DNA of 64,000 nt from Gnetum montanum (lineage: Eukaryota; Streptophyta; Gnetopsida; Gnetales; Gnetaceae): assembly GCA_015680685.1 (NCBI GenBank), contig MNCI01016028.1:342942-406941 (forward strand), written 5' to 3'. This document shows, one piece after another, positions 34,640-44,524 of the stretch. The position numbers and the translations under genes are program-made. The number at the start of each line of letters is the position of its first letter. Within the stretch, counting starts at the first letter, position 1. The notes below the pieces were generated by a model. It ran no database searches and was not told where the DNA came from. It saw only the letters and a list, made by a program, of their open reading frames with translations.

Positions 34640-35720
34640 TAGTATGACTTCAGGTATAAGTGGTTAATATTATTGGAAAATTCATTGCCATCTAAATCAA
34701 TGAGCTTGAAGGCTCTGTTGTTATTCACCTTAGTGAGCAAGAAAGGCCCTTCCTAGTTAGCTGACAATTTGTTCACAAGCTCACAGATGACCTTGAGGAT
34801 GAGGTTCCCTTTCTTGATTGGGCATTGATGCTAATTGTGGTAGTGCTTTTGCTATTACTTCTCCTGGTACCACTCAATGCGATTAAGTGTTTGCATGCAT
34901 TCCTCCTCTATAGAGTTGAGGTCGATGGTTCTCAACTCGTTGTTCTAAACCTCATCAATGAAGCTTGAAAGGATCATGTGGAGCGATGGAACTTGCAATT
35001 AAAGAGGCAGCATTGCTTCATATCTGTACACAAGACTATATGGCACTTTACCTGTCGTGGTTTTGCATGTTGTGCAGTAGGCCCATAGTGTGTAAACTAG
35101 TTGCTTATGTCATCATCGCTTGCTATTGTTAAGCATCTTCTTCAGAAGCTTGATGATGACCTTGTTTGTAGCCTCTACTTGAAAATTTTCCTATGGGTAA
35201 TATGATGATGAGTAGGAGTGATTGATGCCAAATTTTTTATAGAAGGATTTTTTTCTACACTGCTAAATTATGGCCCGTTGTCTATGACTATAGTCATCGG
35301 GAGACCAAACTAGGTCACTATGTTGTCAAGAATGAACTTGCAAACTTGCTACAATGTTGTCTTCCTAAGGGGAATAGCTTCAACCTACTTTGTGAAATAC
35401 TTAGTTGTAGTAATGATGATGCTATGTCCTGATGAAGACTTAGGTGTTATAGGTCCTATGATGTCCAACCCCAATGTTGGAATGGCCACATGCTTTGTGT
35501 AGTATGTAGTTCAGTAGGTGATACATGCATTAGGTTTCCATGCAACTGACACACATCACATGTCCTAACCTTGGAGATGTAATCACACTCTATGTAAGGC
35601 CAATAATAGCCTAGATGCTTAATTTTTGTTGCCATTTCCCTAGGAGCTATATGAACTCCACATAATCTCTCATGAACTTGGTCAATGATATTTTTTACTT
35701 CACTGCCGCTAACACAAGTT
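34640..35720 (-). pseudogene. Integrase of the 18.6-kb element, degraded
   Basis: HHCC-finger region 'HIAPREMATKIKHLGYYWP' then 'CDVCQLHGN' (about 35680-35530). Core: 'GLDIIGPI' (about 35470-35445), 'YFTKWVEAIPL' (about 35400-35370), 'MTIVIDNGP' for the second Asp (about 35300), and 'ENFQVEATNKVIIKLLKKML' with the Glu kept (35200-35135). 'LWAYCTTCKTTTGKVPYSLV' follows. Stops occur, but catalytic positions are better preserved than in the other copies here. Confidence 0.83.
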
Positions 35721-35849
35721 AACAGTATTCTGTCATAGGAACTACGACATAAGGTGCTGTCACCTATGAGGACATACTATTGTGACCACTTTCGTACTCT
35801 GTCCTTTTTGGAAAATGTTAGATTTTGTAGGGGCTCTCCCTGTTGAAGG

Positions 35850-36560
35850 TATGTCTTAATATCATCATATCACTTTTGGGTGTAAGTTGTACTTATGGAT
35901 GCAATGCTTGTTGTATAAGTTATAGGTTTAGTGTAATCCACTATCAAAGTAAGTAAAGTGGAGAACATGTTTGGCGCTATGCTTAAGGCTAAAGTAGCTA
36001 GTGCATCATCTATGGCATTTTCATTGTGAAGGATATGTTTGACATCTATGGTTGCAAATTGTTTAAACAAGTGTTTTTCCAAATCATAGTAAGGTTGTAG
36101 ATGTTGTGCCTTACAAGCATAAACCTCTATGAAATGGTTAATAACTAGCTACAAATTGCCTCAAACTACTATGTTTTGAATTAAGATGCCTCTAAGGATA
36201 CCTCTGTACTTTGCCACATTGTTTGTACAAAGAAATGCAAAGTGATATGTGAAGGGTTAGATCTCCCCAGATGGGAATGTGATAATAGTAGTGGCACTAC
36301 CACCTTGTGTGGTCAAAGCACTGTCAAAGTGTAAAACGACCTCAAAATTTTTATGTACTTGGCTTATACTATTGACATGTTCATCCAAGAATTCCAGATC
36401 TATTGTTGCCTGATCGTCTATGGGTGAAGCCATGAGTTGTGTGGCTATTGCTTGACCTTTTGTGGATGCTTATGCTATGTAGTGTAGGTCAAACTTCGTA
36501 GTTATTACCTTCCACCTTGCTATCATACTACATTCATATATGTTTCTTGTAACAGCCCTA
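35850..36560 (-). pseudogene. RNase H of the 18.6-kb element, degraded
   Basis: The C-terminal block 'FATIDVKHILHNENAIDDALATLA' (frame 35870-36082, 70 codons; quoted region spans 36058-35990) matches the HIPREENxxADALATLA pattern of plant Ty3 RNase H. Upstream parts are broken by stops (about 36100-36560). Confidence 0.75.
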
Positions 36561-36599
36561 AGTACATTGCTCTTGTAGATGACATTGGCTTGACTATGG

Positions 36600-37935
36600 A
36601 AAATGTAGTGTCTCTACTTTTTAAGCACAAAGACTAAGGTAAGATAGTTCTTCTTCACATTGTTATATTTCACTTCATGTGCTACTAGTGCATGGCTTAA
36701 GTAGTAAATAGGGACCTTGGAGCCATCATCTCACTTTTGACAATGTCGGAAAGTAATAGACGTGTCTAAGGTTGCAAGGTAAATGTAGAAAGGTTTATCT
36801 CTTTGCAAAGGATAGACTATTGGAAGTTGAGATAGCTCCTTTTTTAGGTTGTCAAATGCCTCTTGGCATTGATTTTTCCACTCAAAGTTGACCACTTTAT
36901 TGAGAAAATGTTGCATTAGTTGCAACTTATCAATTAAGCTTGTGATAAACTTATGTATGAATTGTAGCCTGCCTTGTAACCCGCATAATTCCTTAAGGTT
37001 TGCTAGTGGCACCAAGTTGGTGATAGCCTTGACCTTGTCATGGTCTACACGTATTCCTGCTTCTGATACCACAAATCCTAACATGTGACCAATTTTGATG
37101 ACAAAGACACACTTTTTGGGATTAATCCTAAGGTCATGTCTATGGCAACTTTTGAGGACATGATCCAAGTCATTCGCATGGTCATGAGCCACTTTGGACT
37201 TAACCGCTATGTTGTCAATATAGTCATTGAGAAATTCTAATAGATAGTCGCTAAATATTTATGTCATTACATGTTGATATGTTGCTTCTATGTTCTTTAG
37301 TCCAAAGGGCATCATTATATAGCAAAATGTACCCCATGAGGTCATGAAAGTAGTGCTAAGCTAGTGCTCTGGGTTGATGCGAGTTTGGTTATACCCTGAG
37401 AACCCATCCATGAAGGACAAGAAGGCATGATCAGCCATAATATCGACAAGTTAGCCAATACTAGGCAATGAAAAATCATCTTTAATGGTTGCCTTGTTTA
37501 GGTCCCGGAAGTCTATGAAAATGCATATACTTCCATTTTTCTTGGGAACAACTACAATGTTTGAAACACAGTTTGCATAGTCAACTGTCTAGATGAAACT
37601 AGCTTTGTAAAGCTTGATGATCTCATTGCAGATGACGAACGTGACCTCAAGCCTTATTTTATGAGCCTTTTGTTTAACCAATTTAACACATGAATCTAGA
37701 ATAATGTGATGTTGTATTATTCGTGGGTCTAAGCCTGGCATGTCCTCATAAGACCATGCGAATTCCTTAACATTATCACTAAGGACTCTAGTGATGCTTT
37801 GTTGGATTTGAAGCTCTAACAAGGTACTAAGTTTTAATGTTTTCACCTCACCTTTGCATGTAGTTATAGGGACTTCTATGAGGATATCCTCAATTACATC
37901 ACCTACTTCTAAGTCTAGAGCTTGGACTTCTATGT
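36600..37935 (-). pseudogene. Reverse transcriptase of the 18.6-kb element, dead
   Basis: The linker and start at 37846-37589 carry 'FAWSYEDMPGLDP' followed by 'IIQHHIIL' and 'KLVKQKAHKIRLE'. The palm region follows at about 37560-37220. The catalytic block reads 'YIDNIAV' (about 37225-37205) where the family has two adjacent Asp. The thumb and connection in frame 36731-37192 include 'RINPKKCVFVI', 'MLGFVVSEAGIRVD', 'NLKELCGLQGRLQFIHKFI' and 'FEWKNQCQEAFDNLK'. Coding similarity ends abruptly at about 37935 upstream, where the opposite-strand promoter of the cassette begins. Confidence 0.87.
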
Positions 37936-37947
37936 TCTACGTTACTT

Positions 37948-38023
37948 ATGGGACATGGGATGTTCCGTGTTACGTGTGGGATATGGAGCATCCCACATTA
38001 CACATGGGACATCGGATGTCCCG
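37948..38023 (+). promoter_or_regulatory. Three 28-bp tandem inverted repeats upstream of TATA
   Basis: Units start at 37948, 37976 and 38004, exactly 28 bp apart. Each has a dyad of the form GGGACAT-n-ATGTCCC (perfect in the third: GGGACATCGGATGTCCC), separated by GTGTTACGTG-like spacers that contain an ACGTG core. A partial fourth spacer precedes them. The array is about 30 bp upstream of the TATA box. Confidence 0.75.
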
Positions 38024-38054
38024 AAAGGGTGATGTGTCACTTGACCCTGAAGGG

Positions 38055-38063
38055 TATAAATAG
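38055..38063 (+). promoter_or_regulatory. TATA box of the antisense cassette
   Basis: GGGTATAAATAGAGG, a strong plant-type TATA box. The first ATG is about 150 bp downstream (38206), preceded by an A-rich leader. Confidence 0.7.
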
Positions 38064-38594
38064 AGGTTTCACCCATGATAAACCTATCATTTTCACCATT
38101 AGAGCCAATAGTCATCTGAGCATACCGTAGCTAAGACAGAGCATAGAAACCATAGAGGGAAGCCAAAGTGTGACAACAAGAAAGCCAAAGTGTAACAAAA
38201 AGAAGATGGCACATATGAGCGAGTGTAGACACCCCATCCTTGCCAATGTTGAAAAAGTCAAGCACACCTTGAGGTCTCTTCCTAGGGCACCTGTTGAGGA
38301 ACACTAAGAGACGCTATCTGCCAAGTAGGCTATCACAATCCACTCATGATTTTTCATTCTTTCCTACTTCTCATGTGTTTGGGCTTTGGGTTTTGGGGTT
38401 TGGAAGGTGGCCTGTCATGGGTAGGGACCACTGCTACTATTGTCGCCATGGCCACTATGTTGCAATTACAGAGGGAGTGTGTGCAATGCATCTTTTTTTT
38501 CTTTTTTTCTATTTATTATTATTATTTTTATTTTGGCATCAAGGGTTTGAAGGCAACCTACACCACAACACTAGGTAAGGGTTTTTGAGCATTC

Positions 38595-38860
38595 AAGGCC
38601 ATGGAATGGGATAAATTTTTCTATAACATCCCATACCAAGGGATGGAACGAGGGTTTTACAGCATAGCCCATTATGCAGGTTTTGGGTGCTCTATGTACC
38701 ATGTTGCAGAATAAGGGTTTCCTGTGTGTCTCACACCACTAGATGGGATAGGGCTTTCTACATGTCCTATGCCATGGGATAGAACAAGGGTTTCATAGGT
38801 GTCCTACACCATGGTGTGGGATAAGGATTTTTGATGTCCTACTTCATACGACAAGACTCA
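38595..38860. repeat. Degenerate tandem repeat, about 50-bp unit
   Basis: Recurring TGTCCTACACCATGGGATAG...CAAGGGTTTC-like units (about five). Non-coding, within the cassette's first large gap. Confidence 0.6.
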
Positions 38861-38910
38861 GCCAAGGTGGTCAAGGGTCATGTCCATCAACCTCTGGGCA
38901 TCCCTAACAA

Positions 38911-39260
38911 CATGATGAACACTTGGAAAAGTTTTTCTAACTTTTTGCCAATAACTCTATAGTTTTCACACTCCCTGGTAGCATGACTAATATTTGGAAA
39001 AAAATTTCAAAATTTTTTTTTAAGTCTGTAATTGTCACATTCCCTAGGAGCATGACAAACACTTAGAAAAATTTTCAAAAATTTTTTATTAGTTTTTGAT
39101 TGTCATGCTCCCTAGGAGTGTGACAAACACTTAGAAAAATTTTCAAATTTTTTGTCAGTTGTTCCACAGTCTTCACGTTCCTTGGAAGCATGACAAACAC
39201 TTAGAAAAAATTTTGTAGGGAAAGTGTCATGCTCTGCAGAGAGCGTAACCAACAATTAGA
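38911..39260. repeat. Tandem repeat, five units of 68-71 bp
   Basis: CATGAC(A/T)AACACTTAGAAA recurs at 38911, 38982, 39051, 39119 and 39189, each followed by an AATTTT-rich part and TCCCTAGGAG-like end. Similar AACACTTAGAAAATTTTTG blocks occur in the element's LTRs (for example at 32033), so the array may derive from LTR sequence. Confidence 0.8.
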
Positions 39261-40349
39261 AAATTTTTTGAGTGTTTGTTTGAGTTTTTTTTATTATAAC
39301 ATTCAGAAAACCTATAAGCATTAGTTTTTTTATGTTATTTTATGTATTGTTTGTTTATTACTTTTGTTATTTTTGTTACTCTTTTCTAAGACTAATGTTT
39401 TTGTTATTATGACATTTCAAGGTCCTACTGAAACCTTCCTTCATCGTGGTTGAGCTAGTGGGGATCCTATGTTGTATGAGTGATCCCATGCCAAATGTTC
39501 CTACACCACATGTGCGCATAGGATACCTGGTGGTCTAGTTTTAGGAGGATGCACAAGAATTCTTAAAATTCCTACTTTACCACTTTCAGTGTGATCATAT
39601 GATCACATGTGTCAACTGAAGCGACAAGTGTCCTAGTTAAGACGTTATTTCCTAGGGAAAATTGAGGAATTTTGAAATTCATGTCAGAAAAACTTGCTAA
39701 AAGCAAAGAGGTAGGGAGCTCAAGCCAATGCCCAAAAGGCCTCAAGTTGTTATCTTGGATTTGGGAGATGCCCAAGTTTCAATGCTACTATAAATACAAC
39801 ACTATATTCCTTGCCTTTTGTGTGCACATGGCCTTCCAAAACCCACTTGGGACGGTTTATTATGTCATAGGGTAAGCCCTATTATGATTTTTTTCACCTA
39901 TTATCTAATAACTTAGGATGCTTACTACCTTTTTTCCTATTGCCAGATTTTCTGTTAATGAACATGGCCTTCACGATGGAGAAGGGATATTAGCCCCAGT
40001 CCAAACAACCCTATAAGAGTTATCATTTTTTGAGAACATGCATGTTGGTGTTATAGGGTAAATTGGAGCAAATATGATGAATTACCCTACTAGATACTCC
40101 AAATCCTATGTGAAGGGATCTTGGGTAGTTGGATGTTGAGTGGGCATTCCAGATACCCAGTGTAGAAGAGGTTTTAGTCTCCATACCACCATTCCCTATA
40201 CCATTTGTGCCATGTAAGTTTTATCACCCATTTATTTTCATGCACTTTTGATTTTTACATTTTCATCACATTGTTGATTCTACTTTTGTTTACTACAACT
40301 ACAACCAAGTCCAAGGAGGTCACAGTGATTATCTTAGGATGCACTAAGG

Positions 40350-41308
40350 TCAATCTTCTTTTCAAGTATGGCGAGGTTGAAGGTTCATAGTGCTAGTTGT
40401 GCACCAAGGATAACCCAAAATCTTCAATGGGTTGGGCTCCTGGACCTATTCTTGGCTGTGAACCCAACTCTTTCACAAAGAGTGTTAACTATTTCTGCAC
40501 GTGAGTTCACAATGTGCAAGTGTTCTTTGAGATCATGGATGAACTCTTTTTAGATCTCTTTGGATTCCCCTCTAAATATCTACCTATAGGTGAGAAAACT
40601 AACAAGGAGCTAAACCACATAGGAGACATTGAAGAGTCATTGCACACTGAGAAAGGCTACAAGGGTATACCCAAGAAGCAGGTAAAATTATTGGTTTCCC
40701 AACACGTCTATCCCATCTTCTGGGCTCATGTATTTTTGAAGCTGCTTTCCAAAGGAAAGGTCCTTGGGGTGAAGCAAGCTTGGATAATAAGAGACTAAAT
40801 AGAGGAAGTGACACAATACAGTTCAGCTAAATACCTTGCCTATGGCTTTCAAGATAAAATTGTTAAACTTCAGGGCAACCTTGAGGCATGCTCTCATGTA
40901 CATTTTGCCTTCTTCATAGCATACCTATGAAGGTTTGTAGAATTCCTATTGGTCCATGAGAATGGGCTATGGATGGTGCAAGATCACACCCAAATATCCA
41001 AGCCATGGATTTGCCATTTATTCTATACGACACGATCATAGGACCTCCCAGAGGCTATTGGTGAGTCCTTTTCAGTAACCACCAAGCACCAAGCGGGGCC
41101 ATCCTACCATGTGCATGACAGTGCTAGAGAGGCTCCTCCCACCAACATAGGCAACATAGTGAGGAGGGCATGAGTCATCGTTGAAACTTTGAGATTGAAA
41201 ATGCAGATCAAGAAGCCTCGTCCCACAGAGGAGCTCATGCATGAAATTAAGAAAAGGGGCAAGAAGCTACGCCTTAGACTTAGCGATGCATGATCAAAGT
41301 TAGCTGGT
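40350..41308 (+). pseudogene. Cassette, main coding-like island, unknown product
   Basis: Longest coherent plus-strand translation of the cassette: frame 40514-40798 (94 codons) with 'MDELFLDLFGFPSKYLPIGE' at its core and 'HVYPIFWAHVFLKLLSKGKV'. It continues past single stops with 'DKIVKLQGNLEACSHVHFAF' and 'VEFLLVHENGLWMVQDHTQ', then a basic tail ('KKPRPTEELMHEIKKRGKKL') ending just before the GTAAGT donor at 41309. About 300 residues with few stops, so it was coding until fairly recently. I recognise no family, and a link to plant mobile-domain proteins is only a guess. Confidence 0.45.
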
Positions 41309-41352
41309 AAGTATACATTATTTAATATATTTCCTTTTTATATATAATTATT

Positions 41353-41376
41353 AGATATATATATATATATATATAT
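41353..41376. repeat. (AT)n microsatellite
   Basis: About twelve AT units inside the intron-like gap 41309-41415. Confidence 0.9.
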
Positions 41377-41415
41377 TATTTTTATCTCTTTTTTTGGTTA
41401 AATGCTCTAACTTAG

Positions 41416-42960
41416 GTTTGTGCAACATAGGCAAGGAGGCCCCTGTCATAGAATAGAAGCCCTTAGAGAAGGATGTCTCTCAGCCTGAGAAACACATGGT
41501 AGATGAAGATGCCACTGAATTTTTAAGGTAGCTCAAAGAGGAGGGGCTACAATTTGAGGATGGTGAGTTTGATCGCTTGTTTGAAGGTGTGCAAATGGGT
41601 GATCGCCCCACTCTGACCCCTAAGGGTTTGTTGGGTTGGAGCTTTGCACTACCATCTTCATTATGCTCTTCCCCTCCCTCTTCTCTCTCTTCTTTATTTT
41701 TTTAATATAATTTTTATATATTTATGTTTTTTTATGACCCTAACATGCTTTATCTTATAGAAAGTGATGCTTCTACTAAGCATCCTAGATCTACATACAC
41801 TTTCTACTCACAACCATGGGCGGAAACTCCAGAAAAGTTTGCCTTCGTGCAAGGTATAGTGGACGACATGATGGACCACCTAAAATAGATAGATCCTAAG
41901 ATAGGTATTTTTGTGTTTTATTCTTTTTCTTTTGGCTTTTTTTTTTTTGCTTTATCTTTGTCTTACAACTAATGTTTTCTTTTTTTAGTGTAACAAGCTC
42001 ATGACTTAAGTGGGACCTGCAAAGAGTGATCCAAGTTGATGTTGTACCTAAGTTCCCTCCTGAGGTAGTACAGGTGTCTCATTATGTATATGACAAGGCA
42101 AGCAATTACACACTGCACTCAGCATGATCATTTTATGAACGAGGAGCTTTGGAAACAAGTACAAGAGATCTAGGAGTAGAAGGCAAACCAAGTAGCCTAA
42201 CTAGAAGATTTGCAATTGCAATACAACTTCTTGGTAGCTTGCAATAAATCATATGGGAGTTGGCGTACAACTATGATTGACTATGCTAGGTATTGGTTGG
42301 TCGTCAGGGGCAAGAATGAGGTTACCCATGAGGTTATTGAGCAACGCTTGTAGTGGACCTCTTGGCTCAGAAGAACCAAGACTAGAAGGACTATAGCACC
42401 AAAGTATATGAGTGGGGATAGACTCAAAAGAACAACAAATATCATTACAAGATGGAATGTGTAGCATATTGTAAGAAGTATAGGGATGAATCTGTGAAGT
42501 GTTAATGCCATGACATATTCCTTTACACCATTAGTGCGACATAGCATTACAACATGTTTGTGAAACACCTGGTGGTTAGTGAGTCCCTGGAGAGGGAGAT
42601 TGTTGTTCCTTATAGAGAGGTTACATCTACCACATTTTCTCTAGGGCCACCCATATGGATATCCATTGAGAAAGGGAAGACCCTTGCAGGCATTGATTTG
42701 GGAGAGGAGGATTGGAGACACATGTCAAAAGAGGAGATCCTCTAACGCCTATGCCCCCAGACATGGATGTTGTCCCATCTTAGGTTGGTCAAATATAATT
42801 TATTGCTATCTATTTCATAATAATTTTTCATGTTAACCTCTTTATTGACTAGTTTATCATTTCATTTTTGTTTTGCACAAGATCTAGGTGAAGGCATAGG
42901 ACCCAACGGAGCAGTAGATAAAGATGGAGGGGAAGAGCCTTAGCTTCCCATCATTAATAT
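41416..42960 (+). pseudogene. Cassette, 3' coding-like islands, unknown product
   Basis: Three islands separated by gaps with AG acceptors: 41416-41640 (acidic, 'KEEGLQFEDGEFDRLFEGV'), 41761-41902 ('QPWAETPEKFAFVQGIVDDM') and 41989-42780. The last includes frame 42554-42745 with 'FVKHLVVSESLEREIVVPYR' and 'GIDLGEEDWRHMSKEEIL'. A final short piece at about 42883-42960 ends in a stop before an AT-rich 3' part. No domain recognised. Confidence 0.4.
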
Positions 42961-43142
42961 AATTAAAAAATTTAAAATGTAGCCCTATTGTTGGGAAATT
43001 TTTTATCTTTTGATGTGGATGTAATCCTAGACTATGTATTTTGTTTATGATTTAATGAAAGGCATGATATTTATTTATCTCTAGCGGTATCATTTTAATT
43101 TGTATTTTAGTTGATCTCACTTTGGATTTTTTTTATGTAATT

Positions 43143-43400
43143 AAGCCCCTTGTGGGCCCCATGCAATATTTTAAGACCATTTCAAGTTGTCAATAGTTTA
43201 AGGTCATTTCAGGCTATTGACTAGTTTAAGGCCATTTTGGACCATCGCTAGTTTAAGGCCATTTTGGGTCATCACTAGTTTAAGGCCATTTTGGGTTGTC
43301 ACATGGAAGTTGGTTGCCAATTTTAGGCCCCTTGTAGGTCATGCGATAGTTTAAGGCCATTTCAGGCCATTGCTAGTTTAAGGCCATTTCAAGCCTCACC
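43143..43400. repeat. Tandem array with CTAGTTTAAGGCCATTT core
   Basis: About nine units of roughly 28 bp of the form CTAGTTTAAGGCCATTTTGG. It lies near the 3' end of the cassette. The core CTAGTTTAAGG is shared with the array at 34285-34590 on the other side of pol. Confidence 0.85.
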
Positions 43401-43499
43401 TTCCCTTTTCTTTTTGTTCATTTTTTTAATTTTTTTGTTTTGTTTGTTTATTTTTTTTATTTTTTTTTTCATAACTAAACAAAAACATAACTAATGCAA

Positions 43500-44520
43500 G
43501 AAGCTAGCATAATGTAAACTAAAACTATATAGGCAAATGGGGCTAAAGACAAGTTAGACAGGCAAGCAAGTTATGGACATGCCCTAATCGTGTAGATGTT
43601 TCCTAACTTGATGTGGGTTAGGCAATGCGTAAGGCCTAGAAGGCACCAAGCAATACTCCCCTAGGTCATCATCTATCATCAAGAAGGACAATTCTACCTA
43701 TAAAGGTTCCTCATGGAGGTTGCTTTCTTTGCTTGGTTCATCAGCCAAACAACATTAACTTTCATTGCAAACAAGTGGTGTATCTTTGGAGCTCTCTACC
43801 TCTGACCCTTGCTTGATGCCTACATTATTAATGGTCTGAGGGGCTATGTTGTCACCAAAGATCACCACTTCTCCACCTTCATAAGGTAAGTGGATCTCTT
43901 GGTGGATTGGTGAGGAGATAACCCTTAGTTGGGCTAACTAAGATCTCCCTAGGATTAAGTTGAATCTAGGCATCTCTTCAACCATGATGAACTCTGTGCT
44001 TGTGGGGAATTGCTCCCCTACCACGAAATAAATTGTGACGATCCCCTTGACAACCATGCATGCTCCGTTGAAGGATTTTAAATAGGTCATTGTTGTTGGC
44101 CTGATTTGATCTACCAAGCCAAGCTTATCGACAACGGGGAATAGGATAATGTTGGTTGCTACCCTATCATCTATGTGCACCTTGCAAATTTTGTACTAAT
44201 CCACGCAAATTGTTATGAACATGGGTGCAATGGTTACTTGACCCTTCTCAAGGTTAGCTTTGATCACTTCATCATGAAAGGTCAAGAGTGTTGACCTTGG
44301 TTCTTTGATTGCAGGTAGGAGCATTATAGCATGGATAGCCTTTTCCTCTACTGGCATGTCTTCCTTAACAAGAATGGATGCCAACATGTGAACTAATGCT
44401 TCACAATGCATGGGGGAGATCATAATTAGATCGTATAGGCTCAACACTGTATTTTTTTGTTTGAGGGCCTACTTAACCTATGCGAGTGCATCTAGAAAAT
44501 ATTTTTGACTATTAGGTTGT
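43500..44520 (-). pseudogene. Aspartic protease region of the 18.6-kb element
   Basis: Frame 43938-44180 reads 'IDDRVATNIILFPVVDKLGL' (active-site block, altered from D-D-G-S/T-A), 'FNGACMVVKGIV' and 'FIMVEEMPRFNLILGRS', then 'LAQLRVISSPIHQEIHLPY' beyond a stop. This is the protease-to-RT part typical of plant Ty3 elements. A preceding frame (44196-44447) belongs to the gag-protease linker. Coding similarity fades at about 43500, where cassette sequence starts. Confidence 0.8.
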
Positions 44521-44524
44521 TTGG

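Larger units (their letters stand above)
38206..40200 (+). pseudogene. Cassette, 5' coding-like islands, unknown product
   Basis: A 34-codon frame from the ATG at 38206 ('MAHMSECRHPILANVEKVK' ...) ends in a stop at 38308. Further coding-like islands lie at about 39420-39870 (ending GGGTAAGCC, a good donor) and about 39948-40213. The second begins after TATTGCCAG, includes 'DGEGILAPVQTTL' and 'GANMMNYPTRYSKSYVKGSW', and ends near a GTAAG. Stops interrupt both. I recognise no domain. Confidence 0.35.
37935..43480 (+). other. Opposite-strand cassette between protease and RT
   Basis: A 5.5-kb segment in which the element's own (minus) coding frame is absent. The plus strand instead shows gene-like structure: a repeat-rich promoter with a TATA box, a first ATG at 38206, coding-like islands, and intron-like gaps with canonical ends. 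The best gaps are GTAAGTATACATT (41309) to CTAACTTAG (41415); an acceptor TTATCTTATAG at 41760; GTATTTTTGTG (41903) to TTTTTTTAG (about 41988); and TTGCCAG (39947). It may be a captured host gene or an accessory antisense gene of the element. Antisense introns would survive retrotransposition. The product is not recognised. Confidence 0.6.

Noticed and set aside
38294-38588. Two overlapping plus-strand frames after the cassette TATA box
   Set aside because: Low-complexity Phe/Tyr-rich C-termini from a T-rich tract; no coding pattern, so treated as part of the first gap.
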